A DNA stretch of 64,000 bases. It comes from Wansuia hejianensis. Its GTDB lineage: Bacteria; Bacillota; Clostridia; Lachnospirales; Lachnospiraceae. Both the position numbers and the translations under genes were made by a program. This document shows, one piece after another, positions 8,498 through 17,139 of the stretch. A model generated the notes under the pieces. It had not been told where the DNA came from, did no database searches, and saw only the letters and a list, made by a program, of their open reading frames with translations. Position 1 is the stretch's first letter. Every line of letters begins with the position of its first letter. The stretch covers positions 2,927,501-2,991,500 of the forward strand of contig NZ_CP060635.1 in assembly GCF_014337215.1 (NCBI RefSeq), written 5' to 3'.

Positions 8498-9259
8498 TCA
8501 CACCTCAATTCTTATCATGCGCCTTCCCAGGACAAAGGCTCCCGCATAAATTGCCAGACAGACTGACATAATTACAACGCCCGTGAAGTTCCCGTAAAGC
8601 TGTTCCACAAACCCGGCAAAGCTGAACCGGAGGTACAGGATGATGGCTGCGGGCATTATGCTCATCAGGTTTTGTTCATACTTTTTTGAAGCGATCACTG
8701 TATCTATCTCCTGTCTGGTATCTATTTTTTCACATAAGGTTCTCCAGGTATCCTGGAGGACTCCTGAGAGGTTGCCCCCTGTTCTTTTTGCAATCAAAAG
8801 CACCTCCCCAAAGGTTCTGATATCCTCAATCTGGCTCCTCCGTCCCAGCTCCAGAAACAACTGTTCCACCGGAACCTGAAATTCCATCTGCCCCACGATT
8901 TCCGCCAGTTCCTGTACCATAATATCCTCCTTCCCATACAGTTTTTCCAGATCGGCTCTTGCGCTTCTAACGCCATTCTCCACCGAATAACCCGCCCGAA
9001 GCGAAATGTGCAGCGCAGATATGAAATCCTTAAAATGATAGTGAAGACGGCGTTTTTTCTCCTCCAGCAGCGTTCGTTTCCTCTGCCATATGAAACCCGC
9101 GGCAATGGCCGCCGCCAGCGGGGACGCCAGGACGGAACGGTAGCAGAGCCACGTGACAAGGCCTCCTGTCAAGGCGCCGCCCAGAAGGTTGACCGCCCAT
9201 TCCCAGACAGCGAAATGATAGGTTTCATAATCTTGTTTTTCCTTATTGATTTTTTTCAT
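8498..9259 (-). CDS. tadB: TadB-like pilus platform protein
   Basis: ATG 9259 (253 aa) follows GGAG with good spacing and overlaps the end of tadA by 17 bases. The longer frame to 9364 reads through tadA and is unlikely to be used. Two membrane helices (AVNLLGGALTGGLVTWLCYR, LASPLAAAIAAGFIW) precede the T2SSF domain with FKDFISALHISLRAGYSVEN and LIAKRTGGNLSGVLQDTWRT. Two more helices follow. It is translationally coupled to tadA and tadC, and by family the two platform proteins form the membrane core moved by the ATPase. Confidence 0.9.
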   Translation of the reverse strand: MKKINKEKQDYETYHFAVWEWAVNLLGGALTGGLVTWLCYRSVLASPLAAAIAAGFIWQRKRTLLEEKKRRLHYHFKDFISALHISLRAGYSVENGVRSARADLEKLYGKEDIMVQELAEIVGQMEFQVPVEQLFLELGRRSQIEDIRTFGEVLLIAKRTGGNLSGVLQDTWRTLCEKIDTRQEIDTVIASKKYEQNLMSIMPAAIILYLRFSFAGFVEQLYGNFTGVVIMSVCLAIYAGAFVLGRRMIRIEV

Positions 9260-10430
9260 TGCTTTTCTCCAGTTTTTCTCTGTGCCGCAGCGGTGATACG
9301 CAGACCAGCTCTGACTGCCGGTTCCTTCCGTATAAGGTCTGAATCTGGATTTCACCCTCCGCATACTCTGTAATTTCTGCTATCTCCTCTACCATCCTCC
9401 TGCCTGTCTTGTCCCTTGTCAGATGTACCAGGATCTCGACACCAGACGCGATTTGTCTCCGGATCACTGGTATGGGCAAATCCATTCCCATGAGAACCAT
9501 CATTTCCAGGCGGCCGATCATATCCCGGACGCTGTTGGCATGAGCGCTGCCCAGGCTGCCGCTGTGTCCGGTATTGAGGCAGCTCAGAAAATCTCCTGCC
9601 TCACCGGAACGCACCTCCCCGATGATGATCCGGGAAGGCCGCATTCGCAGTGCGGTTTTTATCAGGTCGCGGATTGTAATCTCTCTGTTCTCCTCCAGAT
9701 TAGCAGCTTTGGCTTCCAGCCGGACCAGATTGTCAATGCCCTGTATCTGCAGCTCTGCATTGTCTTCAATCGTGACGATACGTTCTTCCTTTGGTATGAA
9801 ATTAGACAAGGCGTTTAAAAAAGTCGTTTTTCCGGTAGACGTACCCCCGCCCACCAGAATCGTATATCCGGCACGAACAAGATTTCTCAGAAATCCTGCC
9901 CCTTCAGCGGTTATGCTGCCCCAGGACACCAGCTTTTCCATGGTGACCGGATCATCCGGAAAGCGCCTGATGGTCATTATGGGGCCATCCAAAGCTACCG
10001 GAGGCAGCACAATATTTACCCGGGACCCGTTTTCCAGCCGCGCATCCGCAATGGGGATTTGTTCATTGACCACCCGGTTACACTTTCCTGCAATCTGTTG
10101 GATCACGTCCTGAAGCCGCTCCTCTGAAGTAAATGATTTTTCCCACTTCCGGATTATCCCATCTCTTTCCACAAAGATATCCCGATAGCCGTTGACCATG
10201 ATCTCTGTCACTGTGTTATCTTCCACCAGTTCCTGCAGCACATCCAGCTTGCGGACAGAATAAAAAAGATCTTTCCTCAATCCTTCCTTTTCTTTCAGCG
10301 TCAGCAGGAATTCCCGGCTCCTGGAAAGCACCAGATCATCAATGATTTCTAATATTTCCTCATCAGTCAATTCGCCCCGCGCCTCTAGGCGGGACATTAA
10401 GAGCTTCCTCATGCTTTCAAAACAGCTCAA
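9243..10430 (-). CDS. tadA: TadA/CpaF secretion ATPase
   Basis: 395 aa. Motifs of the type II/IV secretion ATPase family are clear: Walker A GGGTSTGKTT at residues 193-202, the Asp box with IVTIEDNAELQIQ, Walker B-type RPSRIIIGEVRSGE and His-box HANSVRDMIGRLE. The N-terminal domain has VNEQIPIADARLENGSRVNI, usual for CpaF. The start is TTG at 10430 in a TTGA overlap with the stop of tadZ, the same arrangement as at the tadZ start, with AGGAGCC upstream. It powers polymerisation of Flp pilin at the cytoplasmic face. The operon's pilin is broken, so present function is doubtful unless another pilin is available. Confidence 0.94.
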   Translation of the reverse strand: MSCFESMRKLLMSRLEARGELTDEEILEIIDDLVLSRSREFLLTLKEKEGLRKDLFYSVRKLDVLQELVEDNTVTEIMVNGYRDIFVERDGIIRKWEKSFTSEERLQDVIQQIAGKCNRVVNEQIPIADARLENGSRVNIVLPPVALDGPIMTIRRFPDDPVTMEKLVSWGSITAEGAGFLRNLVRAGYTILVGGGTSTGKTTFLNALSNFIPKEERIVTIEDNAELQIQGIDNLVRLEAKAANLEENREITIRDLIKTALRMRPSRIIIGEVRSGEAGDFLSCLNTGHSGSLGSAHANSVRDMIGRLEMMVLMGMDLPIPVIRRQIASGVEILVHLTRDKTGRRMVEEIAEITEYAEGEIQIQTLYGRNRQSELVCVSPLRHREKLEKSNEKNQ

Positions 10431-11449
10431 CCCGGCTCCTTCCTCTGAAGCTGCCTGACATAATCCCCGAGCTCGCTCCAGACCAGATCTTCTATATAGC
10501 CCTTTCCCGTCCTGTTCGTGCTGTGGAACGGAGGCTTGATTTTCTGCATTTTCTCCAACACCCCTTCATAATCCCACATCCGCAGCAGATTCTCAAACTG
10601 GGCGAGCTTGGCCGCTGAAAGGGCATCCCCCCGGACAGGCACATATACTCTGGTGCAATAATCCAGAATCTGATATAACTCCTGTACGCCGTCGCCCAGA
10701 TCCAGGATCAGCACTTCATAGGTACTGTTCCTGACAATTTCTTCAAACAGTGCAAGCCACTCCCCGCAGGATGTACATTGAATATCCATGGGAGACAGCG
10801 CCGGCGGAACATAATCCAGGTTCTGTATGGGCAGAACCATGCCGCTCAGGCGATGGATCACGTTGGCGTTCTCCTGTCTGACAAAATACAGCAGGTCGCT
10901 TAGATTCCGCTCATAGGTTTCACCCAGTATCTGTTCAAATCCAGAGTAGCTCTCCAGATTCAGATAGAGGACGGCGCGGTCCTTCGCCAGGATCTGCCCC
11001 AGCGTCAGCGCAAAAGAGGTCTTCTGTGTACGTCCGACCGGGCTGTATACTCCGATGACGCTGGTGCTCTTCTTCATCACCGGACTTCCCTCATGCGCAG
11101 CCTTCTCGGCTCCATAGCAATCCATAACCTCCCTGATCACCTGATCGGAAGACTGATACTTATAAATGCTGGAATACTGATCCAGCTCCGGGTTATGCAC
11201 CCCTTCTGTCAAAATAATCAACTTGCCCACTTTCAGCTGCCTAACTTCTTCACACATGGCTTTGTCAGAGATCAGCAGAATCTCAATGGGCTGTGATTTC
11301 GCATATTCGCATAGTATCTCAGCGGATGTAAAAGCCTGTACCTCAAAGGGCAGATTTCGCCTCTGATTGAGATATTCCATGAAATTGTAGGCATATTCCA
11401 CCTCCAGGTCACAGACTGCAAATATGTTCTTTTTCTTAATCTGATTCAA
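10427..11449 (-). CDS. tadZ: TadZ/CpaE-like MinD-family localisation protein
   Basis: The likely start is TTG 11449 (340 aa), with AGGAGG 6 bases upstream and a TTGA overlap with the prepilin peptidase stop. The longest frame starts with GTG at 11467. A receiver-like N-domain (FAVCDLEVEYAYNFMEYLNQ, IEILLISDKAMCEEV) precedes an ATPase domain. The P-loop of that domain is degenerate, YSPVGRTQKTSFALTL instead of a KGGxGKT motif, with Walker B-like VLILDLGDGVQELY. TadZ/CpaE proteins mark the cell site where the pilus machine assembles. The altered P-loop suggests weak or no ATP hydrolysis, which is common in the family. Confidence 0.85.
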   Translation of the reverse strand: MNQIKKKNIFAVCDLEVEYAYNFMEYLNQRRNLPFEVQAFTSAEILCEYAKSQPIEILLISDKAMCEEVRQLKVGKLIILTEGVHNPELDQYSSIYKYQSSDQVIREVMDCYGAEKAAHEGSPVMKKSTSVIGVYSPVGRTQKTSFALTLGQILAKDRAVLYLNLESYSGFEQILGETYERNLSDLLYFVRQENANVIHRLSGMVLPIQNLDYVPPALSPMDIQCTSCGEWLALFEEIVRNSTYEVLILDLGDGVQELYQILDYCTRVYVPVRGDALSAAKLAQFENLLRMWDYEGVLEKMQKIKPPFHSTNRTGKGYIEDLVWSELGDYVRQLQRKEPG

Positions 11450-11955
11450 TAGAATCCTCCTATCCACAGCAGAACCCCCATGAGGACAGGCACGGAAAAA
11501 TGAAAATGTTCCTGCCGCTGTCCTTTCAGGCGGTATGGCTTTCTGGTTTTAGTCGTTAAATATCGCTTGATATAATCGGTAAAGTAAAGCAGACGCTGCA
11601 GCCAGCAGCCGCAGACACACAGAATCATGACGGAAATAACCGCTCCGAAGATCACAGACCAGAAGACACAGGAGCGTATCGCTTTATCGCCCATAATGCC
11701 TCCCAACGCAGACAATAGTTTAATATCCCCCGCCCCCAGCATGCGGAAATAAAAGAGTCCCCCCAGCAGCAGAACAGGCGTTATACTTCCCGCCGCAAAT
11801 TCTGACGGCCCTTTTCCGCCAGGATCAAAGCACTGATACAAGAAACCCAGAAGCATGGCCGTCAGAAGCCAGCCATTCGAAATCTTCTGGCTGCGCAGAT
11901 CCATCTCTGCCGACCCCAGGGCCACAATGAGCGCCAGGCAGCCTGAGACACTCAA
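11446..11955 (-). CDS. Prepilin peptidase, TadV/CpaA (A24) family
   Basis: 169 aa, hydrophobic throughout, with about five membrane helices. The two catalytic aspartates are visible: GSAEMDLRSQKISN near the N-terminus, and the GxGD-type motif LGAGDIKLLSALGG. The enzyme cuts the leader of Flp prepilins at the inner membrane. The start is TTG 11955 after the strong RBS AGGAGGTGAGTGA; no ATG fits. It is the first gene of the tad operon, about 160 bases below a good promoter. Confidence 0.9.
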   Translation of the reverse strand: MSVSGCLALIVALGSAEMDLRSQKISNGWLLTAMLLGFLYQCFDPGGKGPSEFAAGSITPVLLLGGLFYFRMLGAGDIKLLSALGGIMGDKAIRSCVFWSVIFGAVISVMILCVCGCWLQRLLYFTDYIKRYLTTKTRKPYRLKGQRQEHFHFSVPVLMGVLLWIGGFY

Positions 11956-12065
11956 TCACTCACCTCCTCTGACGAGACACCTAGCCGTAACACCGTACAC
12001 AAAGCAGCTAATGGTCCTCCATTCACAAAAGTATGTTAGATTGTAAATAATTTGATGGGAAAAAC

Positions 12066-12081
12066 AATCCTGAACAGGATT
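12066..12081. repeat. Inverted repeat in the tad leader
   Basis: AATCCTG-AA-CAGGATT has exact 7-base half-sites. It lies about 35 bases downstream of the tad -10 box and on the other flank faces the traX gene. It may be an operator for a regulator of tad; no regulator gene is adjacent, so this is inference. Confidence 0.4.
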
Positions 12082-12115
12082 ATCTCTCATTTGAATCATG
12101 ATTGATTGTGATACT

Positions 12116-12143
12116 ATTATATCACCCACCTGAGATTTGTCCA
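12116..12143 (-). promoter_or_regulatory. Promoter of the tad operon
   Basis: On the minus strand TGGACA (12143-12138), a 16-base spacer, then TATAAT (12121-12116). It points at the prepilin peptidase gene with a leader of about 150 bases. The 357-base divergent gap (11956-12312) also holds the inverted repeat at 12066. No clear promoter was seen for traX. Confidence 0.65.
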
Positions 12144-12312
12144 GAGCAAATTCTAAATTATTTCTGTTTTGTGAAACCTGTACAAAATTACAGCAGAAAA
12201 TTCTCCGGAAATTTGCCGGCAAAAAAGCTGCTAAACCTTAAAGGCCCACTCTTGTTTCTCTGGTTCTGTCATGTTAAAGTATAGATATTCCATTAGTAAA
12301 AGGAGAATCCTA

Positions 12313-13008
12313 TTGGAGACTGATACTTTTATTAAACCTCTGTCCGGCGCCGGCCTAAAGGTGATCGCCTGCGCAGCCATGCTGGCCGATCACCTTAGCA
12401 AGGCTTTATCCGTGCCTGATCCAGTCTTTCTGCTCCTGAGCAGCATGATCGGACGTATTGCCTTTCCCATCTTCTGCTTTTTACTGGCTGAGGGTTTTTT
12501 CTACACTCACAGCCGGGGACGCTATATCCGCGATCTTTTAATTCTGGCTGTCCTCTCAGAAGTACCCTTTGACCTGGCACTCCACCGCTCCTTCTTTGAT
12601 CCTGGATATCAGAACACCTGCTTTACGCTGCTTCTGGGTCTTTTGCTTTTCACCTGCCTGGATCAGATGGAACGGAAAAACTTGTCTTTGAATAAGAGCA
12701 GAGCCGCCCAGGCCGCTGTGCTGGCCTTGTTTGCGGCTGCCGCCTGGCTGCTAAGGAGCGATTACGGGGTATACGGAATATGCTGTCTGGCCGCCTTTTA
12801 CTATTTCCGAAGACTTCCTGTACAGGCAGCATTTCTCGGCTGCTTTATACTGAACCTGGACGGTTTTGGCGCGCCGGCCGCTTTCCTGGCTTTAATTCCT
12901 ATCTATCTTTATAACGGGAAGCGCGGAAGGCAGCTCAAATATGGCTTTTATATTTTTTACCCCTTGCACCTGCTTTTATTATGCCCCCTCATATCCGTAT
13001 TCTCCTAG
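12313..13008 (+). CDS. TraX-family membrane protein
   Basis: The start is TTG 12313 (231 aa), with AAAGGAG 7-8 bases upstream; the frame opens further up at ATG 12271, which lacks an RBS. The family signature is LKVIACAAMLADHLSKAL, followed by IGRIAFPIFCFLLAEGFFYT and about eight membrane helices. The end, KYGFYIFYPLHLLLLCPL, is typical of TraX and related acyltransferases. F-plasmid TraX N-acetylates pilin, while chromosomal homologues in clostridia have no settled role. It diverges from the tad operon, so a link to pilin modification is possible but unproven. Confidence 0.85.
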   Translation: METDTFIKPLSGAGLKVIACAAMLADHLSKALSVPDPVFLLLSSMIGRIAFPIFCFLLAEGFFYTHSRGRYIRDLLILAVLSEVPFDLALHRSFFDPGYQNTCFTLLLGLLLFTCLDQMERKNLSLNKSRAAQAAVLALFAAAAWLLRSDYGVYGICCLAAFYYFRRLPVQAAFLGCFILNLDGFGAPAAFLALIPIYLYNGKRGRQLKYGFYIFYPLHLLLLCPLISVFS

Positions 13009-13060
13009 TTCCGGTTGGGCTTTATCTCTGCGCTTACCCCAGAGCGGCTTGGACTGTAAA

Positions 13061-14989
13061 TCAAAACCTGAACACTGCTACCCCATACCCAGGCAAATCG
13101 TACCCGATGGAGAACGGCTGTCCGTCGCATTCGCGCTTCAGAGCCCGATAGACCTCCGGGACCTCATGGGAACCTCCGTACTTCAGGTTCCTGCTGTCCA
13201 GAATCAACCGGTACTGTTTCCTCCTCGGAACACCCACCCGGTAATCCGGCCTGTCCACCGGAGTAAAATTACAGACGAACAGAAGATGGTTCTTACCGGT
13301 AGGAGACCAGCGGATGAAGCTGAAAATGCTCCTGTCCCCATCATTGGCATTGATCCAGCTAAAGCATTCACTTCCGGTATCATTGCCGCTGAGCGCCGGA
13401 TATTTCTTATACATGGCCAGCAGATCCCTGACATATGCCTGGAGATGTTCATTCGGCTTGTTCTGCAGCAGGAACCAATCCAGCTCCCGCTCCTCGCTCC
13501 ACTCCCGGTACTGGCCGATGTCCTGCCCCATGAACAGCAGCTTTTTCCCGGGATGCCCGATCATAAATGAATATCCCGCCTTCAGATTCTCGAACTTATC
13601 TTCATCCTCTCCAGGCATCTTGTTAATCATCGAACACTTCAGATGCACCACTTCATCATGTGACAGAACGAGAATATAATTTTCACTGAATGCATAGGTC
13701 AGGGAAAATGTCATTTTATGGTGGTTATACTTACGGAAATAAGGGTCCAGCTTCATATATTCCAGGAAATCGTGCATCCATCCCATATTCCACTTCAGTG
13801 TGAACCCAAGTCCGCCATCGTGGACGTCACCGGTTACCTTTGGCCAGGCCGTGGATTCTTCCGCGATCATCATAACGCCTTTATTCCGTCCGGTCACCAG
13901 TGAATTCAGATGTTTGAAGAATTCTATCGCTTCCAGGTTTTCATTGCCGCCATTTTTGTTCGGAATCCACTGGCCGGGCTCTCTTCCATAATCCAGGTAC
14001 AGCATGGACGCCACCGCATCCACCCGCAGGCCGTCCACATGGAATTCTTCCACCCAGTAAAGCGCGTTTGCCAGCAGGAAATTCTTCACCTCCGGGCGCC
14101 CGTAATTGAAAATCTTGGTTCCCCAGTCCGGATGTTCTCCCTGGCGGGGATCTGCATGCTCATATACGGCTTCGCCGTCGAATTCAGCCAGCCCGTGGGC
14201 GTCCTTCGGAAAATGGGCGGGAACCCAGTCCAAGATGACGCCGATCTTATTCTTATGAAGGTAATCCACCAGATATTTAAACTCCAAAGGCGTCCCATAG
14301 CGGGAAGTCGGCGCGTAATAGCCGGTCACCTGATATCCCCAGGAGCCGTCAAAGGGATGCTCGGCAATTCCCATTAACTCCACATGAGTATAGCCCATAT
14401 CCTTCACATACTCTGTCAGAGACTGGGCCATCTGCTTATAATTGTAAAAGCCCTCCGGGTTGCTTTCTGTCCACGGATGCTTCTTCCAGGAGCCCGGATG
14501 TACTTCATAGATGGACAGCGGCGAAGTCTGGGGAGAAAATTCCTGCCGTTTCTGCATCCAAAGGGCGTCGCCCCATTTGTACCCGCCGATGGAAGCGATT
14601 CTCGACGCATTTCCCGGACGCTTTTCTGAACAGAACGCATAAGGGTCCGCTTTATACAGCTCCCGCCCATCCTTCGTGTGAATACAATATTTATAGAGTT
14701 CACCTTCCAGGGCTTCCGGCACAAACAATTCGTAAACACCCATTTCTGCCACCTTTTTCATCGGATGGCTGTCCGGCCTCCAGCCGTTAAATGTGCCAAC
14801 GACAGAAACCGACGACGCGTTCGGCGCCCAGACGGTAAACCAGACGCCCTTCTTTCCCTTCTCCAGACCGGGATGCGCCCCCATTTTCCGGTAAATCTCA
14901 TAATGTGTGGACTGGCCGAATAAATACTGATCCAGCTCCCCAAAACGCGCCGGCTCTTCTTTACTGACGTTTGCTCCTCCCTTTGCCAT
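13061..14989 (-). CDS. glgB: 1,4-alpha-glucan branching enzyme
   Basis: 642 aa, ATG 14989 with GAGGG upstream. A CBM48 early-set domain (VWFTVWAPNASSVSVVGTFN) is followed by the GH13 barrel: VILDWVPAHFPKDAHGLAEF, nucleophile region HVDGLRVDAVASML, acid/base region MMIAEESTAWP and VLSHDEVVHLK. The C-terminal all-beta domain ends near YDLPGYGVAVFRF. It makes alpha-1,6 branches in glycogen. It lies 73 bases after a GH13 hydrolase and converges on traX. No other glycogen synthesis genes are next to it; glgP is about 16 kb away in the window. Confidence 0.95.
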   Translation of the reverse strand: MAKGGANVSKEEPARFGELDQYLFGQSTHYEIYRKMGAHPGLEKGKKGVWFTVWAPNASSVSVVGTFNGWRPDSHPMKKVAEMGVYELFVPEALEGELYKYCIHTKDGRELYKADPYAFCSEKRPGNASRIASIGGYKWGDALWMQKRQEFSPQTSPLSIYEVHPGSWKKHPWTESNPEGFYNYKQMAQSLTEYVKDMGYTHVELMGIAEHPFDGSWGYQVTGYYAPTSRYGTPLEFKYLVDYLHKNKIGVILDWVPAHFPKDAHGLAEFDGEAVYEHADPRQGEHPDWGTKIFNYGRPEVKNFLLANALYWVEEFHVDGLRVDAVASMLYLDYGREPGQWIPNKNGGNENLEAIEFFKHLNSLVTGRNKGVMMIAEESTAWPKVTGDVHDGGLGFTLKWNMGWMHDFLEYMKLDPYFRKYNHHKMTFSLTYAFSENYILVLSHDEVVHLKCSMINKMPGEDEDKFENLKAGYSFMIGHPGKKLLFMGQDIGQYREWSEERELDWFLLQNKPNEHLQAYVRDLLAMYKKYPALSGNDTGSECFSWINANDGDRSIFSFIRWSPTGKNHLLFVCNFTPVDRPDYRVGVPRRKQYRLILDSRNLKYGGSHEVPEVYRALKRECDGQPFSIGYDLPGYGVAVFRF

Positions 14990-15062
14990 GAAACACCCTC
15001 TCTTTCCTCCATAGTAGAACAGCGCCGCCTGTTCTTATGCCCTCCCTGGCTGCGGGCAAAAA

Positions 15063-16433
15063 CTACTTTGCCCCCTGTAAAACGAGAATTCTGCTCCCGC
15101 ACGGTTTCAGCGCCACCGAAATCCTTCCTCCCTCCGGGACAAAGATTTCTCCCGACACCACATCCTGATAGCTCTTATCCCCTGACGGAACCTGGACGGA
15201 TACTTCTGTTGCCTGTTCGTCATTATTCAGTACCGCAATGACCTCATCTTCGTCCTCCATTCTGGCAAATGCATACTGCCTGTTGGTCAGAAGCAATTCC
15301 CTGTACCTGCCGTTCACACAGGCCTTATGGTTCCTTCTGACTCCGCTCAGCACCCGGATCCACTCCAGGATCTCCGGATGAGGATTCGTTTCTCTCATAT
15401 CCTTCAGATCCAGAGCCGGTCTCAGGGGATCATCACTTCCGTTCTCCTTGATGCCCTCGATGCCGAATTCTGAACCATAATAAACAGACGGTATGCCCGG
15501 CAGCAGGTACAGCAGGGTGTGAACAGGAACGATGTGCTCCTTGTTCCGCAGCTTTGAATAAATCCGTTCCACATCGTGGTTATCAATAAATGTATACAGC
15601 TTCATGCCCTTGTAGATCCCGCCGTTTTCATCAAATTCCCGGCGGATCGTATGCGCGATCTCAAAATAATTATGATCATTATGCCCGGAATAAATTCCTT
15701 TATGAAGCTCGTAATTCGTGACGCTGTGCAGCATCCGCGTCCCATCGCCGATGTACCGCCCATAATCTCCGTGTATTACCTCTCCCATCAGCCAGAAATC
15801 CTCTTTTTTCTCCCCGGTTCTTCTGCGCATCTCTTCCATAAAAGAGAATTCCAGGCAGTCCGCGCAGTCCAGCCGGATGCCGTCAATGTCGAATTCTTCT
15901 ATCCAGAAATCAATCACACCCAGAAGATATTCCCGGACAGCCTCCTCCCAGGGATTCAGATTCACGAGCTCCGCGCAGCCGCGCCAGGATTCATAGGAAA
16001 AACCATCCTGATAGCTGCTGTTCCCGTCAAAATTCACCCCTTTATACCAGTTCCTGAAGGGAGAGTCCCATTTTTTCTCCCGGATATCCCTGAAGGCGAA
16101 AAACTCCCGCCCTGTGTGGTTGAACACTCCATCCACGACGACCCGTATCCCCAGATCATGGGCCACACTCACAAACCGCTTGAAATCCCCGTTATCTCCC
16201 AACCTGCGGTCCACCAGCTTATAATCTGTAGTGTCATAACCGTGAGAAACCGACTCAAAAAGGGGCCCGATATATACAGCTTCAAATCCAGTCTCCTTCA
16301 GATAAGGCAGCCACTCTTCCGTCAGCCGTTCCAGCCGGTGGACCACCTCTCCGCCCTCATTCCTTCTGGGCGCTCCCAGAAGGCCAATCGGATATATATG
16401 ATAAAATTCCGCTTCTTCATACCATTTAGCCAA
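15063..16433 (-). CDS. GH13 alpha-amylase-family glycosidase
   Basis: 456 aa, TTG start at 16433 after AGGAGGAAATTATT. The GH13 barrel regions are all present: VVVDGVFNHTG (region I), DGIRLDCADCLEF (nucleophile Asp), WLMGEVIHGDYG (acid/base Glu) and FIDNHDVERIYS (third Asp). There is no signal peptide, so it acts in the cytoplasm, probably on malto-oligosaccharides or glycogen. It starts 39 bases after the TetR gene and ends 73 bases before glgB, which suggests one operon under TetR control. Exact substrate cannot be read from sequence. Confidence 0.88.
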   Translation of the reverse strand: MAKWYEEAEFYHIYPIGLLGAPRRNEGGEVVHRLERLTEEWLPYLKETGFEAVYIGPLFESVSHGYDTTDYKLVDRRLGDNGDFKRFVSVAHDLGIRVVVDGVFNHTGREFFAFRDIREKKWDSPFRNWYKGVNFDGNSSYQDGFSYESWRGCAELVNLNPWEEAVREYLLGVIDFWIEEFDIDGIRLDCADCLEFSFMEEMRRRTGEKKEDFWLMGEVIHGDYGRYIGDGTRMLHSVTNYELHKGIYSGHNDHNYFEIAHTIRREFDENGGIYKGMKLYTFIDNHDVERIYSKLRNKEHIVPVHTLLYLLPGIPSVYYGSEFGIEGIKENGSDDPLRPALDLKDMRETNPHPEILEWIRVLSGVRRNHKACVNGRYRELLLTNRQYAFARMEDEDEVIAVLNNDEQATEVSVQVPSGDKSYQDVVSGEIFVPEGGRISVALKPCGSRILVLQGAK

Positions 16434-16472
16434 AATAATTTCCTCCTGTCCCTTAATGATGTCAAATTTAAT

Positions 16473-17054
16473 TTAAGAATAAATACCGTACATAAATTGC
16501 CGCACCAGCTCATAAATCTGACCGCCGGATATCTCCAGCCCGGATAAGTCCTCCCTGTCTCCGGCCGCCATCATCAGATGATGATGCAAAATACCGATAA
16601 ATCCCGTGGCAAACTGCTGCTGCCTGCCGTTCATATTGCCCAGCTCTCCCTCCGCCTCTTCAAAGATATGCACAAAAAGCCTGTAATATCGTTGGATCAG
16701 CGGATATACCGTTTGGAAACCATCGCTTTTCCTCCCGGAATAGAACAACGACAGCATCAGGAGATAAAATCTGGGATTCCCGCAGGCTCCTTCAAAAAAA
16801 GCCTCAGCTACCCGGTAAAGGACCTGCGGCATGTCTGCGTCGTGGACGGCCGCGCTCCGGAGTTTCTGCTCAATCGATTCAAAATAGCAGTACAGCAGCG
16901 CTTCCAGAAGCCCGCGTTTGCTGCCGAAATAATAATAAAGGGTGGGCTTCGTAACTCCCGCCAGATCCACGATTTCCTGGACCCCCACCGCATCATATCC
17001 TTTTTCATAAAACAGCGACAACGCTGTATCCAGTAGCATTTCCCGATTGTCCAT
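16473..17054 (-). CDS. TetR/AcrR-family transcriptional regulator
   Basis: 193 aa from ATG 17054, with AAGGAG 10 bases upstream; the longer frame to 17117 reads through the promoter. The N-terminal HTH is MLLDTALSLFYEKGYDAVGV, then VTKPTLYYYFGSKRGLLEAL, followed by a helical ligand/dimer domain. It is the first gene of the run tetR, GH13, glgB. A palindromic operator overlaps its own promoter, so autoregulation is likely. The ligand is unknown. Confidence 0.9.
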   Translation of the reverse strand: MDNREMLLDTALSLFYEKGYDAVGVQEIVDLAGVTKPTLYYYFGSKRGLLEALLYCYFESIEQKLRSAAVHDADMPQVLYRVAEAFFEGACGNPRFYLLMLSLFYSGRKSDGFQTVYPLIQRYYRLFVHIFEEAEGELGNMNGRQQQFATGFIGILHHHLMMAAGDREDLSGLEISGGQIYELVRQFMYGIYS

Positions 17055-17075
17055 CTGATTGATCTCCTTATTATT

Positions 17076-17104
17076 AGTATACCAATCGGTATATAAAAAG
17101 TCAA
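17076..17104 (-). promoter_or_regulatory. tetR promoter with palindromic operator
   Basis: Minus strand: TTGACT (17104-17099), exactly 17 bases, TATACT (17081-17076). Within it TATACC-AATC-GGTATA (17078-17093) is an inverted repeat with exact 6-base halves covering the spacer and most of the -10. This is the classic layout for self-repression by a TetR protein. Confidence 0.8.
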
Positions 17105-17139
17105 CAGATCCCATCAAATGGTTAAAGCCGCCTGATCCC

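Noticed and set aside
11956..12312. Possible c-di-GMP riboswitch in front of the tad operon or traX
   Set aside because: I looked for the conserved GEMM-type core in both directions and did not find it; only a promoter and a short palindrome are supported.
15576..16547. Plus-strand frame of 323 codons opposite the GH13 gene
   Set aside because: Antisense to a gene with all GH13 catalytic motifs; no independent coding evidence.
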